A stretch of 64,000 nt of DNA from Devosia submarina (GTDB lineage: Bacteria; Pseudomonadota; Alphaproteobacteria; Rhizobiales; Devosiaceae): NCBI RefSeq assembly GCF_003056345.1, contig NZ_PYWB01000012.1:48323-112322 (forward strand), read 5' to 3'. How positions within the stretch are numbered: the stretch's first letter is position 1; each line of letters begins with the position of its first letter. Below the pieces are notes generated by a model. That model was given only the letters and a program-made list of their open reading frames with translations, was not told where the DNA came from and made no database searches. A program made the translations under genes and the position numbers. This document shows, in pieces, positions 20,050 through 29,368 of the stretch.

Positions 20050-21110
20050 TCCGGCTACTTATTGCAGAAGACTCTGCCCTTATGCGCAAGCTGCTGGGCA
20101 ATATCTTCAAGGCTGCGGGAGATTTCGAGATCGCTGTGGCCCGGGACGGGCTCGAGGCGCTTGAGCAGGTCACCAGCTTTCGGCCCGACGTGGTGACGCT
20201 CGACATCAACATGCCCAAGCTGGACGGTCTGGCGTGCCTTGACCGCATCATGCTGGAGCATCCGGTACCAGTGGTAATGGTTTCGGCGCTGACCGAGGAT
20301 GGGGCGGATGAAACCCTGACCGCGCTCGAGATAGGCGCGGTGGACTTCATTGCCAAGCCGGAAGGCGCGGTGTCGCTCCATATGGAGAGGCTCGCCGATG
20401 ATCTGGTTGCCAAGGTGCGCGCGGCGGCGGCAGTGCAATTGCCAAGGACGAGACGCCTCGCGGAACGGATGCGGTTGCGCCGGGCCAACGCCGTTCCGGC
20501 GCCTGCCATGCCCAAGGCTGCTGCTCCGCAACGGGGCGGTTCCGGGCTCGTCGTGGTGGGCACCTCGACCGGGGGGCCTCCTGCTCTGGACATCCTTTTG
20601 CGCAATTTGCCCCAAACCTTCCAATGGCCGATTGTTGTTGCCCAGCACATGCCGGCTGCCTTCACCGGTCCCTTGGCGCGCCGGCTCGACAGGCTCTCCC
20701 CGCTTGCCGTGAGTGAAGTGGGGGGACCCACGCCGTTGTTGCCGGGTGGCGTGTATATTGCTCGTGGCGGAACGGACATGGTCATTGCCATGCGCGGCGG
20801 GCAATTGGTGGCGAACGCCGCGCCGATGCAGGAGGATTATCTTTGGCATCCCAGCGTTGACCGCCTTGTGCGCAGCGCCTGCCAACATGTACCGGCAGCG
20901 CAGCTGCTTGGTGTCTTGCTGACGGGAATGGGGTCCGACGGGGCCGCGGCCATGGCCGAGCTTTGCGAACGAGGCGGCTACACAATCGCCGAGGCGCGCG
21001 ATACGGCTGTTGTCTGGGGCATGCCCGGGGAATTGGTCGGCCGGGGCGGGGCATCCGAAACGCTGCCGATCGATGATATCCCGCGGCGCCTTGCGGAATT
21101 ATTGGCATGA
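20046..21110 (+). CDS. cheB: chemotaxis response regulator protein-glutamate methylesterase CheB
   Basis: This 354-residue protein consists of a receiver domain (phospho-acceptor Asp53 in VTLDINMP, acidic pair ED near residue 8) plus a C-terminal methylesterase domain. The domain holds the catalytic triad region: Ser in GTSTGGP, His in AQHMP and Asp in TGMGSDGA. It removes methyl groups from receptor glutamates when phosphorylated by CheA. It starts with GTG at 20046 and overlaps both neighbours, as expected for a polycistronic che operon. Confidence 0.94.
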   Translation: MIRLLIAEDSALMRKLLGNIFKAAGDFEIAVARDGLEALEQVTSFRPDVVTLDINMPKLDGLACLDRIMLEHPVPVVMVSALTEDGADETLTALEIGAVDFIAKPEGAVSLHMERLADDLVAKVRAAAAVQLPRTRRLAERMRLRRANAVPAPAMPKAAAPQRGGSGLVVVGTSTGGPPALDILLRNLPQTFQWPIVVAQHMPAAFTGPLARRLDRLSPLAVSEVGGPTPLLPGGVYIARGGTDMVIAMRGGQLVANAAPMQEDYLWHPSVDRLVRSACQHVPAAQLLGVLLTGMGSDGAAAMAELCERGGYTIAEARDTAVVWGMPGELVGRGGASETLPIDDIPRRLAELLA

Positions 21111-21979
21111 TCAGGCGCAGGGCCGAACTTCTGGAAAGAGCCAGGGCCTTGCCCCCGCTGTCGGCGGCCGAGCTCGCCGTCCTGACTGATTTTCTCCACG
21201 CTCGCACCGGCATGCGCTTTGGTGAAACCAAGCGCTATTACATCGACCGCCGTGTTGCGGATCGAATGGCGGAAACGCGCCTCAGCAGCTTCGCCGACTA
21301 CCATGCGCTGCTGCGATCCGAACCGGGCGAGGTCGAGCGCCTGATCAACAGCTTCACCATCAATGAAACCTATTTCTATCGGGAAGAGCATCAACTCTCC
21401 TGCCTGAGCCAGTTTATCCTTCCCGAAATCATTCGCTCCAAGCAGCCGGGCGAAAAGATCCGCATCTGGTCGGTGCCGTGCTCAAGCGGGGAGGAGCCAT
21501 ATTCCATTGCTATATGGCTGCTGGAGAACTGGGCTTTGGTGGACGCCTACAATGTCGAGATCGTGGGCTCGGACATCGACACGGACATTATCGCCGAAGC
21601 GCTCGAGGCAGATTATGGCTCGCGTGCGGTGATGCGGCTGTCGCCAGAGCTCATCAATAGCTATTTCGCGCCCTCTGCCAACGGCCGGTTCAGGTTGATC
21701 CAGGATTTACGGGAATCCGTTACCTTCACGCCGTGCAACATTACCGACCCAGCCTCGGTGGCGCGGCAGGGGCGTTTCGATGTTATCTTCTGTCGCAATC
21801 TGCTGATCTATTTTGATGCGGCGGCGCGCATGCGCTGCATGGAGCATCTGTTCGCGAGCCTGGTTCCGGGCGGCTATGTGTGCCTTGGGCATTCGGAATC
21901 CATGGCGCGGATTTCCGAGCGTTTTATCACGCGGCGCTTTCCCCAGGCCATTGTTTATCAGCGGCCGGAGGAGCTTTGA
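21107..21979 (+). CDS. cheR: chemotaxis protein-glutamate O-methyltransferase CheR
   Basis: This 290-residue protein has the N-terminal CheR helical domain (LTDFLHARTGMRFGETKRYYIDRRV) and a SAM-dependent methyltransferase domain. The latter includes INETYFYRE, IWSVPCSSGEEPYSIAI and FDVIFCRNLLIYFD, followed by LGHSESM. It methylates receptor glutamates. The start overlaps cheB by four bases (ATGA), and its stop overlaps the cheA start. Confidence 0.94.
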   Translation: MIRRRAELLERARALPPLSAAELAVLTDFLHARTGMRFGETKRYYIDRRVADRMAETRLSSFADYHALLRSEPGEVERLINSFTINETYFYREEHQLSCLSQFILPEIIRSKQPGEKIRIWSVPCSSGEEPYSIAIWLLENWALVDAYNVEIVGSDIDTDIIAEALEADYGSRAVMRLSPELINSYFAPSANGRFRLIQDLRESVTFTPCNITDPASVARQGRFDVIFCRNLLIYFDAAARMRCMEHLFASLVPGGYVCLGHSESMARISERFITRRFPQAIVYQRPEEL

Positions 21980-23904
21980 TGGACGAGCTGCTGGATCAGT
22001 TCATCGTGGAAGCGCGCGAGCTCGTGCAGGCCGCGATCGATGACCTTCTGGTGCTTGAGGCCGAGCCCGATAATGCGGCCCGGCTTGATAGCGCCTTCCG
22101 AGCTGTTCACACCCTCAAGGGATCGACTGGGCTCTTTGACCTTGTGCCGTTGCACTCGGCGCTTCATGCGGCCGAGGACAATCTGGGCCGGGTTCGTTCC
22201 GGGGCGACCAGGCTCGATGCCAGGGAGATCGATGCTGTTTGCGCGGTGCTCGAGTGGTTTGACCGGTGTGTGGATGATCTTGAAACACGCGGCATGGTTG
22301 ATCCCCGACGCTTAGGGCAGGCGGGTGCGCTGGAGGAGGCGCTGAGGGGAGAGGCCGAGGCGATCGACGAAACTGCGCCACATGCCTTGGCGGAATGGGC
22401 GTTGCAATTGGCGGCGCAGATCGGGGGCCATGCCGCCGTGGCGCTCCGCTATCGCCCGCACCCCGAATGCTTTTTCAGCGGCGACGATCCGCTCGAACTT
22501 GTCGCGCGCATCCCGCAGCTGCTTCACCTTTCGATCCAAAATCGCGATCCCTGGCCGGCTCCGGATCTGTTTGATCCGTTCCGCTCCAATCTGGAGTTCG
22601 AAGTGTTGAGCGCCGCGCCTTTCGCAGAGGTGGAGGCGATCTTCCGGCTGATGCCAGACCAGGTGGAGATCGTTGCTTTGCCTCGAGGTAGAGAGCAACA
22701 GGCGGAGCCGGTAGCGGGGGAGAGCCGGGCAGATAGCACGCGTAGCCTGCGGGTCGACCCAGCCCGTATCGACCAATTGCTCGACCTTGTTGGTGAGCTC
22801 ATCACGGCCAAGAACAGCATGGCTTCCCTTGCGGCAATGGCCAGTGCATTGCCCAATGGCCTTGAACTGGCGCGCAGCATAGCCGGCGCGCAAAAGGATC
22901 TCGATCGGCTTGGCGGCGCGCTTTACGGCAGCGTGTTGCAGACGCGCATGGTGCCTTTGTCCCAGGCATTCCAGCGCCTTCCGCGCATGGTGCGGGATTT
23001 GTCGAGGCGCCTGGGAAAACCGGTTCATCTCCATATCGAGGGCGACACGGTGGAGGCCGACAAGACCATTGTGGATGAGCTGTTTGAGCCGCTGCTGCAT
23101 CTGATGCGCAATGCCATGGATCACGGCATCGAGCCCCAAGCCGAGCGGCTGACTGCAGGCAAGCCGGCGATAGCCAGGATAGAGCTGGTTGTGGTTTCCG
23201 AAGGGGACACCATGTCAGTGGAACTGCGCGACGATGGGCGCGGCATTGATCCGGCGCTTGTTCGTGCCACGGCCCTGCGGAAGGGCTTGGTAAGCGCCGA
23301 ACACGCAGCCACGCTGTCCGAGCGCGACACGCTGGAGCTGCTGTTCATGCCCGGCTTTTCCACCGCCGCCGATGTCACCGACCTTTCGGGGCGCGGCGTG
23401 GGGCTTGATGCCGTGAGGACCGACATTGCCCGATTGGGAGGCACGGTAAGCCTCCATAGCCGTTTAGGCGAGGGAACAAGGACCATTCTGAGGCTGCCGA
23501 TCAGTTTTGCGATGGCGCAGCTGCTTGTGGTTTCGGTGGGGGGTGAACGCTATGGCGTGCCCATGCAGGACGTGGTCGAAACCGTGCGCCTCCGGCATGA
23601 TGCAATCACCCCCATTCGATCTAACCGGGCTTTTGTGCTGCGAAACCGCACCGTTCCCCTGCTGGCGCTGTCCGATCTGCTTGGCCTGGCCGAGGTCGCT
23701 TCCGACGGCGAGCTGACCGTTTTGGTGGTGGATTTTGACGGGCAATTGGTGGGCATCGCGGTCGACGGCGTCAATGAGCGGATCGAAACAATCACCCGCC
23801 CGCTCAATGGACTTTTGCGAGGCATGCCGGGTATGGCGGGTACAACAGTGCTGGGGAGTGGGCAGGTGCTGCTGGTGCTCGATGTGACGGAGCTGGTGGG
23901 ATGA
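21979..23904 (+). CDS. cheA: chemotaxis histidine kinase CheA
   Basis: This 641-residue protein has an N-terminal HPt domain with phospho-acceptor His44 in VHTLKGSTGLF. A linker/P2-like region (about 130-240) is followed by a P3 dimerisation domain (RIDQLLDLVGELITAKNSMASL), an HATPase domain (LLHLMRNAMDHGIE N-box, DDGRGID, GRGVGLDAV) and a C-terminal CheW-like P5 domain (VVSVGGERYGVPMQDVVETVRLR). All catalytic boxes look intact. ATG at 21979 overlaps the cheR stop (TGATG). It presumably phosphorylates CheB and the CheY at 24237. Confidence 0.94.
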   Translation: MDELLDQFIVEARELVQAAIDDLLVLEAEPDNAARLDSAFRAVHTLKGSTGLFDLVPLHSALHAAEDNLGRVRSGATRLDAREIDAVCAVLEWFDRCVDDLETRGMVDPRRLGQAGALEEALRGEAEAIDETAPHALAEWALQLAAQIGGHAAVALRYRPHPECFFSGDDPLELVARIPQLLHLSIQNRDPWPAPDLFDPFRSNLEFEVLSAAPFAEVEAIFRLMPDQVEIVALPRGREQQAEPVAGESRADSTRSLRVDPARIDQLLDLVGELITAKNSMASLAAMASALPNGLELARSIAGAQKDLDRLGGALYGSVLQTRMVPLSQAFQRLPRMVRDLSRRLGKPVHLHIEGDTVEADKTIVDELFEPLLHLMRNAMDHGIEPQAERLTAGKPAIARIELVVVSEGDTMSVELRDDGRGIDPALVRATALRKGLVSAEHAATLSERDTLELLFMPGFSTAADVTDLSGRGVGLDAVRTDIARLGGTVSLHSRLGEGTRTILRLPISFAMAQLLVVSVGGERYGVPMQDVVETVRLRHDAITPIRSNRAFVLRNRTVPLLALSDLLGLAEVASDGELTVLVVDFDGQLVGIAVDGVNERIETITRPLNGLLRGMPGMAGTTVLGSGQVLLVLDVTELVG

Positions 23905-24161
23905 GCGTAGCTCTGGGGCAAGATGCCATTGTGCTTTCGGGCAATTGCGGCGCGGAAGAAGCAGAAAGCCTGCTCGCCCTGATCCAGGCTCATCCGGGCA
24001 TGGCAGTGGATATAGCCGGGGTTGAGTGGGTCCACACGGCGCTGTGGCAAATCCTCATTGCGCTGGGGCCGCCGGTGAGGGGCGTGCCTTTACATGGGTT
24101 TATCCATGACTGGATATTGCCACTTCTTGCCCATGATACATCTGATAGGAGGGCGAGTTAG
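23901..24161 (+). CDS. small STAS-like protein of the chemosensory operon
   Basis: This 86-residue protein overlaps cheA by four bases (ATGA). The central VDIAGVEWVHTALWQILIAL resembles the core strand-helix of STAS domains, in which an anti-sigma-antagonist-like Ser/Thr follows a hydrophobic strand. Here the residue at that position would be the Thr of VHTA. Such small proteins occur in some MCP-CheA clusters and may modulate array output, but a role is not established. The assignment is tentative because the protein is short. Confidence 0.6.
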   Translation: MSVALGQDAIVLSGNCGAEEAESLLALIQAHPGMAVDIAGVEWVHTALWQILIALGPPVRGVPLHGFIHDWILPLLAHDTSDRRAS

Positions 24162-24236
24162 CTTGCCGTTGAACTGTCAGGGGCCTACAGATGGATTTTG
24201 TGATCCCCGGATCAACATAATGACGGAGTTTCTTGG

Positions 24237-24617
24237 ATGGTGACGGTCCTGCTCGTGGATGACAGCAAGCTGGCGCGCATTGTCGCCAGCAAGACGATCG
24301 CTGCGCTCCAGCCGGACTGGCAGCGCGTGGAAGCCAGTAGTGCCGAAGAAGCCCTGCAGGCTGTGAAGGATCAGTCCGTGGATTTGGCTGTGCTGGATTT
24401 CAACATGCCCGGCAAGGACGGTCTTGAGCTGGCGGCCGAGCTGCGTGAAAGCTATCCGCAAATGCCAATCGCGATCATTACCGCCAATGTGCAGAACGAA
24501 ATCGTTGCGCGCGCCCGTGAGCTGAACGCCACCTTTGTGGGCAAGCCCGTAACGGAGGATGCCATCAAGGGCTTTCTCAGCGGCGCGGCGCTGCGCTTGC
24601 GCCAGGCGAGCGCATGA
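24237..24617 (+). CDS. cheY: single-domain response regulator CheY
   Basis: This 126-residue receiver domain has the acidic pair VDDSK (residues 8-9), phospho-acceptor Asp54 in VLDFNMPGKDG, a Thr in IITANV and Lys in GKPVTED. There is no output domain. It follows a 75-base gap after the STAS-like gene and has GGAG upstream of ATG. It overlaps the CheC-like gene by four bases, so the two products probably act together: CheA phosphorylates this CheY and the CheC-like protein dephosphorylates it. Confidence 0.92.
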   Translation: MVTVLLVDDSKLARIVASKTIAALQPDWQRVEASSAEEALQAVKDQSVDLAVLDFNMPGKDGLELAAELRESYPQMPIAIITANVQNEIVARARELNATFVGKPVTEDAIKGFLSGAALRLRQASA

Positions 24618-25267
24618 GCTTCATCAGCGTGACGCTTGACGAACTAGAACGCGATGCCCTGACCGAGCTGGTCAATATCGGGGTGAGCCGTGCTGCCGCG
24701 AGCCTGCGCAAGATGGTGGGCAAGCAGGTGCTTCTTTCGGTTCCATCCGTAGAGGTCGTGACCCAGAATGCCGCGGCAGCCCTGATCGGGCAGCGCGAAA
24801 GCGATGATCTGGTTGCCATAAGGCAAGAGTTCGGTGGTGCCTTTTCCGGCAAGGCCCTTTTGATCTTCCCCGAGGACAATAGCCTCGATCTGGTCAGGGC
24901 CATCATGGGAGACGAGCTCGATTCGGCCGAGGTCGCCTCGCTCAAGGATGAAGCGCTTGCCGAAACGGGGAATGTCATCCTCAATGGCTGCCTGGGTACG
25001 ATTGCCAACATGCTTGACCAGTCGCTGCAAATGTCCTTGCCCAAGGTGCTCTATGGCGATGGCAAGGTGCTGTTCGACGTGAACAAAGAGGCCGACACTG
25101 ACGGGCTCGTGCTGTTTCTTTACATCAATTTTTCTGTGCGCGACCGGAACATCCGGGGCTATATCGCCATGATCATGGATCTTCCCTCGCTGGGCATGCT
25201 CAAGGAACTGCTTGGCGACTTCATCAGCCGCGTCACCGCTGACAGCAATTGGGCTGTTGGTGGATGA
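24614..25267 (+). CDS. cheC: CheC-family CheY-phosphate phosphatase
   Basis: This 217-residue protein has two CheC active-site motifs of the D/S-x3-E-x2-N-(about 20)-P type. The first is DALTELVNIG with a downstream Pro (SVPSVE); the second is EALAETGNVILNG with MSLPKV. Both Glu-Asn pairs are present, suggesting two active sites as in Thermotoga CheC. CheC removes phosphate from CheY and here replaces the absent CheZ. It lies directly after and overlaps cheY. Confidence 0.85.
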   Translation: MSFISVTLDELERDALTELVNIGVSRAAASLRKMVGKQVLLSVPSVEVVTQNAAAALIGQRESDDLVAIRQEFGGAFSGKALLIFPEDNSLDLVRAIMGDELDSAEVASLKDEALAETGNVILNGCLGTIANMLDQSLQMSLPKVLYGDGKVLFDVNKEADTDGLVLFLYINFSVRDRNIRGYIAMIMDLPSLGMLKELLGDFISRVTADSNWAVGG

Positions 25268-25301
25268 TCCAACGGCGTCAACGATGAAAGCCGCGCTCTA
25301 A

Positions 25302-27674
25302 GTGCTGACCAACCAAGACATGGACAAAATCGCATCCGCCCGGAACGAGCTTGCCGAACTGCAGTGCAAGATCGGGGAAGCGCGCCAGCGACTTGAGCTG
25401 ACCCTGGAGGCTGCAGGGGCCGCTGGCGTCTGGGTATGGGACATTCCGGGCCAGCGCCTGACCGCTGATGCACGCTTTGCGGCATTGACCGGCCAGGATC
25501 CGATCGAGCTTGCCAAGGGTGTGCCCACGAGCCGGTTTTTTGCCGGCATACACACCGAAGACGTTCGCCGCATCCGCCTTGCCGTGGCCGGCATATTGGC
25601 CGGGGCGGAAGTGTTCTCCAAGGATTACCGGCTGCTGCGGGAAGATGGCGGCATTCGCTGGGTTCACGCTGATGGCCGAACTGTGCTCGACGAGCTCGAC
25701 CAGCCTATCCGTTTCCACGGCACGCTTGTTGATGTCACCGATCGCAAGCGGACCGAGGAGCAATTGCGCGTGGCCCAGACCGCAGGGCAGGTGGGCACGT
25801 TCGAGCACATTGATGGCTATGGGACGGTCTCGGTCTCCCGGCAGTTCTGCCGGCTGCTTGGATTGCATCCAACCAGTGTTCTTCCGGTAAGGACGATCAA
25901 TCTGCTGGTCCATCCCGAGGATCGCCCGATCATCGATCCCAAGCTGCACAATGAGCCGCAGCCGGATCGAAACATAGAATTTCGCATTACACGCGCCGAT
26001 ACGGGAGAAACGCGCTGGCTGGCGCGTCGCGGCGAGTGCCATGAGGACTTGGAAGCAAGCGGGCTGCGTTATATCGGCGTCATTTATGACATCACCGAAT
26101 CCAAGCGCATCGAGGAGCGGCTGCGCCTGTCCAATGAAGCGCTTTCCGAGAATGTGCGTGAGCGCACGCGAGAGCGGAACCAAGTTTGGCAGAACTCGCG
26201 CGATCTGCTGACCGTTGTTGGGGTGGACGGCATCATCCGCGACGTCAATCCGGCTTGGTACACCATTTTGGGCTTTGAACAGCCCAGCCTGATCGGGATG
26301 TCCTTTGTTGGCCTGGCCAGCGAGCAGCAGCAGGGCAATGCAAAGCAACTCGTCTCGTTTGACCCGGGCAGCCCGCCGGCATCGCGCGAATTGGAGCTTG
26401 TTGGCGCGGATGGGTCGCCGCGCCTGTTCTCCTGGGATGCAGCGGCCGAAGGCGAGTTGATCTACCTTTACGGCCACGACATCACTGCGGAGCGGCGGCA
26501 GGCGGAAATCCTGCGGGAAACCGAAGCCTTGCTGCGACAGTCCCAGAAAATGGAGGCGGTCGGGCAACTCACGGGCGGCATTGCGCACGATTTCAACAAC
26601 ATGCTCACCGGCATTATTGGTTCGCTCGACGTGATGAAGCGGCGCATCGACAACGCGCGCTATGATGATCTCGACAGGTTCATGAATGCGGCGATCACCT
26701 CGGCACAACGCGCCGCATCCCTGACCCATCGCCTTCTCGCTTTTTCGCGCCGCCAGTCGCTTGATCGCAAGCCTACCGACGTCGTGCCGCTGATTCACTC
26801 CATGCGAGATTTGCTGACCCGTACCCTGGGCGAAAGCATTAGCCTCGAAACCGTTCTGCCCCCCGATAGCTGGCAGGTAATTACCGACGCCAACCAGCTT
26901 GAAAGCGCTGTTCTCAACCTTGCCATCAATGCCCGTGACGCCATGCCCAAAGGCGGGCAATTGCGGATCGAAATTGCCAATGTAACGCTGGCAGAAGGTG
27001 CCATACCGAGCGTGGACGGAGCAGCCGCCGGTGACTATGTGCGCGTTTCGGTGATCGATACGGGCGAGGGCATGCCTGAGGCGGTGATGGAAAAGGCCTT
27101 CGACCCATTTTTTACCACCAAGCCCATAGGGCAAGGGACTGGGCTCGGCCTTTCCATGATCTACGGCTTCGTGCGGCAGTCGGGCGGCCATGTGGAGCTG
27201 GCCAGCGAAGTAGGCAAGGGCACCAATGTTTCGGTGTATCTGCCGCGCAATCTTGAAACCGCGCCTGTGATCACGATAGCGGATGCGGAACCCACGCCCT
27301 TGGGACAGGGCGAGACGGTGCTGATCGTCGAAGATGACGCCGCTGTACGGTTGCTGGTCGTCGATGTTCTGGAGGAATTGGGCTATGTTGCCCTGGAGGC
27401 TGCTGATAGCGATGCGGCGCTGCCGATCCTGCAATCAGATGCGCGGCTTGATCTGCTGATCTCCGATGTCGGCCTTCCCGGCCTCAATGGGCGCCAACTG
27501 GCTGATATCGCCCGGCAAACCCGTCCACAATTGCGTGTGCTGTTTATCACGGGATACGCTGCCATGGCCGCTTCGCGCTCGGATTTCCTGGGCGTCGGCA
27601 TGGACATGATCACCAAGCCCTTCGCCATGGACGAGCTGGCGACCAAGATACGTAGCATGCTTGTCGGGTGCTGA
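25302..27674 (+). CDS. PAS-domain hybrid sensor histidine kinase
   Basis: This 790-residue soluble hybrid kinase contains three PAS/PAC-like domains (about residues 30-150, 160-280 and 300-405). It then has a HisKA domain with phospho-acceptor His in [11 protein letters not shown], an HATPase domain ([33 protein letters not shown]) and a C-terminal receiver ([11 protein letters not shown]; Asp in [17 protein letters not shown]). The HDFNN-type H-box places it among widespread PAS hybrid kinases. No membrane segment is seen. It starts at GTG 25302, 34 bases after the CheC-like gene; ATG 25320 is an alternative. It may feed additional signals into the chemosensory operon. Confidence 0.88.
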   Translation: MLTNQDMDKIASARNELAELQCKIGEARQRLELTLEAAGAAGVWVWDIPGQRLTADARFAALTGQDPIELAKGVPTSRFFAGIHTEDVRRIRLAVAGILAGAEVFSKDYRLLREDGGIRWVHADGRTVLDELDQPIRFHGTLVDVTDRKRTEEQLRVAQTAGQVGTFEHIDGYGTVSVSRQFCRLLGLHPTSVLPVRTINLLVHPEDRPIIDPKLHNEPQPDRNIEFRITRADTGETRWLARRGECHEDLEASGLRYIGVIYDITESKRIEERLRLSNEALSENVRERTRERNQVWQNSRDLLTVVGVDGIIRDVNPAWYTILGFEQPSLIGMSFVGLASEQQQGNAKQLVSFDPGSPPASRELELVGADGSPRLFSWDAAAEGELIYLYGHDITAERRQAEILRETEALLRQSQKMEAVGQLTGGIAHDFNNMLTGIIGSLDVMKRRIDNARYDDLDRFMNAAITSAQRAASLTHRLLAFSRRQSLDRKPTDVVPLIHSMRDLLTRTLGESISLETVLPPDSWQVITDANQLESAVLNLAINARDAMPKGGQLRIEIANVTLAEGAIPSVDGAAAGDYVRVSVIDTGEGMPEAVMEKAFDPFFTTKPIGQGTGLGLSMIYGFVRQSGGHVELASEVGKGTNVSVYLPRNLETAPVITIADAEPTPLGQGETVLIVEDDAAVRLLVVDVLEELGYVALEAADSDAALPILQSDARLDLLISDVGLPGLNGRQLADIARQTRPQLRVLFITGYAAMAASRSDFLGVGMDMITKPFAMDELATKIRSMLVGC

Positions 27675-27827
27675 AGCCCTGGCGAATTCTGTGAGCAAGC
27701 TCGCTGTTGGCGGACATGTAGGGCTAGCTTAATCCTGGCGAGCGAGAAGGCTTGTTGCCTCTCATTGCCGGACGAGTGGGCGAGATTTAGGCACAGTTTG
27801 CTCCCTTCGAATGATCTGTTATGCCAA

Positions 27828-27844
27828 TGCGCAAATATTAGGCA
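27828..27844. promoter_or_regulatory. candidate NtrC-type enhancer site upstream of urtA
   Basis: TGCGCAAATATTAGGCA has the TGC-N11-GCA outer core of NtrC binding sites and matches the full TGCACC-N5-GGTGCA pattern at about 7 of 12 positions. It lies about 100 bases upstream of the sigma-54 promoter. This is a weak match, supported mainly by its position. Confidence 0.35.
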
Positions 27845-27947
27845 TTTTGAAGCTTTGCGCCTAGCAAACAAGCGGCTGAATAGCCTTGGCTTTTGACCTC
27901 GCCAAGAAACAGCAAACAGAACAACAGCTTACATGATTGATGGGCAG

Positions 27948-27963
27948 TGGCATGCCCCTTGCA
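27948..27963 (+). promoter_or_regulatory. sigma-54 (RpoN) promoter of urtA
   Basis: TGGCATGCCCCTTGCA matches the -24/-12 consensus TGGCAYG-N4-TTGCW, with invariant GG and GC separated by 10 bases. Transcription would begin near 27975, leaving about 20 bases before the urtA ATG at 27996, including its GGAG site. This predicts nitrogen-limitation control of the urea transporter and, by continuity, of urease. Confidence 0.85.
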
Positions 27964-27995
27964 ACATCGTTTCGCGGGAAATGATGGAGACAATC

Positions 27996-29297
27996 ATGAC
28001 TGCAATGAAAACATGTGCGGCGCTGACGGGGTTGATGACGCTGAGCTTGGGGAGCCTGGCCACGCCGGTGCTAGCCCAGGACGATACGATCAAGGTGGGC
28101 ATACTTCATTCGCTGTCGGGGACTATGGCGATATCGGAAACCACGCTCAAGGATACGATGCTGTTTCTGATTGAGCAGCAGAATGCCGATGGGGGCCTTT
28201 TGGGCAAGCAGATCGAGCCCGTTGTGGTCGATATTGCTTCGGACTGGCCGCTTGCTGCCGAAAAGGCGCGCGAGCTTTTGACGGTCAATGAAGTTGATGC
28301 GGTGTTCGGCTGCTGGACTTCGGTTTGCCGCAAATCAGTGCTGCCGGTATTCGAGGAGCTCAATGGCCTCCTGTTCTACCCCGTGCAGTACGAGGGCGAG
28401 GAGTCGCAGCGCAACGTCTTCTATACCGGTGCTTCGCCCAACCAGCAGGCAATCCCTGCCGTCGATTATCTGATGAACGAAGAGGGTGTGGAGCGCTGGG
28501 TGCTTGCGGGTACCGACTATGTCTATCCCCAGACCACCAACAAGATTCTCGAGCAATATCTGCTCGACAAGGGCGTGGCCTCCGAAGACATCATGATCAA
28601 CTACACGCCGTTTGGGCACTCCGATTGGCAGACCATTGTATCCGATATCAAGACCTTCGGCTCGACAGGCAAGAAAACCGCGGTCGTCTCCACCATCAAC
28701 GGCGACGCCAATGTGCCGTTCTATCGCGAACTGGGCAATCAGGGCATCATGGCCGAAGACATTCCGGTCGTGGCGTTTTCCGTGGGTGAAGAGGAGCTTT
28801 CAGGGTTCGACACCACGCCGCTGGTGGGGCATCTCGCCGCCTGGAATTACTTCATGAGCGTCGACACGCCCGAGAATGAAGAGTTCATTGCCGCCTGGCA
28901 TGAATTCATCGGTTCGGAAGACCGCGTCACCAATGATCCGATGGAAGCCCATTACATTGGCTTCAATCTCTGGGTGAAGGCTGTGGAGGCTGCTGGCAGC
29001 ACCGAAGCGGACGCTGTGATTGACGCCATTGTGGGCCTCGAAACGCCCAACCTGACCGGCGGTACCGCCAAGATGCTGCCAAACCACCACATCACCAAGC
29101 CCGTGCTGATCGGGGAAATCCAGGATGATGGCCAGTTCGACGTCGTTTGGGAAACCGAAGAACTGGTGCCCGGCGATGCTTGGTCCGATTTCCTGCCTGA
29201 AAGCGCCGTGCTCGAGGCCGATTGGACCGCGCCCATCAACTGCGGCAACTACAATACCCAAACCAAGGCCTGCGGCGGCGTCGCGGCCGCACAATAA
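27996..29297 (+). CDS. urtA: urea ABC transporter substrate-binding protein UrtA
   Basis: This 433-residue periplasmic protein has a signal peptide (MTAMKTCAALTGLMTLSLGSLATPVLA, then QDD). It has the UrtA/FmdD-type sequence IKVGILHSLSGTMAISETTLKD, FGCWTSVCRKSVLPVFEELNGLLFYPVQYEGEE and YTPFGHSDWQTIVSDIK. It binds urea or short-chain amides. ATG at 27996 has GGAG six bases upstream; in-frame starts further upstream overlap the sigma-54 promoter. It leads a long operon of urea transport and urease genes. Confidence 0.95.
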   Translation: MTAMKTCAALTGLMTLSLGSLATPVLAQDDTIKVGILHSLSGTMAISETTLKDTMLFLIEQQNADGGLLGKQIEPVVVDIASDWPLAAEKARELLTVNEVDAVFGCWTSVCRKSVLPVFEELNGLLFYPVQYEGEESQRNVFYTGASPNQQAIPAVDYLMNEEGVERWVLAGTDYVYPQTTNKILEQYLLDKGVASEDIMINYTPFGHSDWQTIVSDIKTFGSTGKKTAVVSTINGDANVPFYRELGNQGIMAEDIPVVAFSVGEEELSGFDTTPLVGHLAAWNYFMSVDTPENEEFIAAWHEFIGSEDRVTNDPMEAHYIGFNLWVKAVEAAGSTEADAVIDAIVGLETPNLTGGTAKMLPNHHITKPVLIGEIQDDGQFDVVWETEELVPGDAWSDFLPESAVLEADWTAPINCGNYNTQTKACGGVAAAQ

Positions 29298-29314
29298 GGC
29301 CCCGCCAAAGAAGC

Positions 29315-29345
29315 GACGGGGGCGGCTCGCCGCCCTCGTCTTCCC
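29315..29345 (+). terminator. hairpin between urtA and urtB
   Basis: The arms at 29315-29326 and 29329-29340 (GACGGGGGCGGC / GCCGCCCTCGTC) pair over 12 positions with one G-U pair and a tight loop, followed by TTCCC. It lies 17 bases after urtA. As with the hairpin after tctC, partial termination would keep binding-protein mRNA above permease mRNA. Confidence 0.6.
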
Positions 29346-29368
29346 GATCTGCCTGAGCTGGAACCACA

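Larger units (their letters stand above)
27675..27995 (+). other. upstream control region of the urea operon
   Basis: These 321 bases lie between the hybrid kinase gene and urtA, with no convincing reading frame. The region contains a sigma-54 promoter at 27948-27963 and a TGC-N11-GCA dyad at 27828-27844. The latter is at a plausible distance for an NtrC-type enhancer. The stretch at 27800-27920 is noticeably more AT-rich than the flanking genes. Confidence 0.6.

Noticed and set aside
25278..27434. A 718-codon minus-strand frame opposite the hybrid kinase.
   Set aside because: The plus-strand product has complete PAS, HisKA, HATPase and receiver motifs; the antisense translation has no recognisable domain and no ribosome-binding site.
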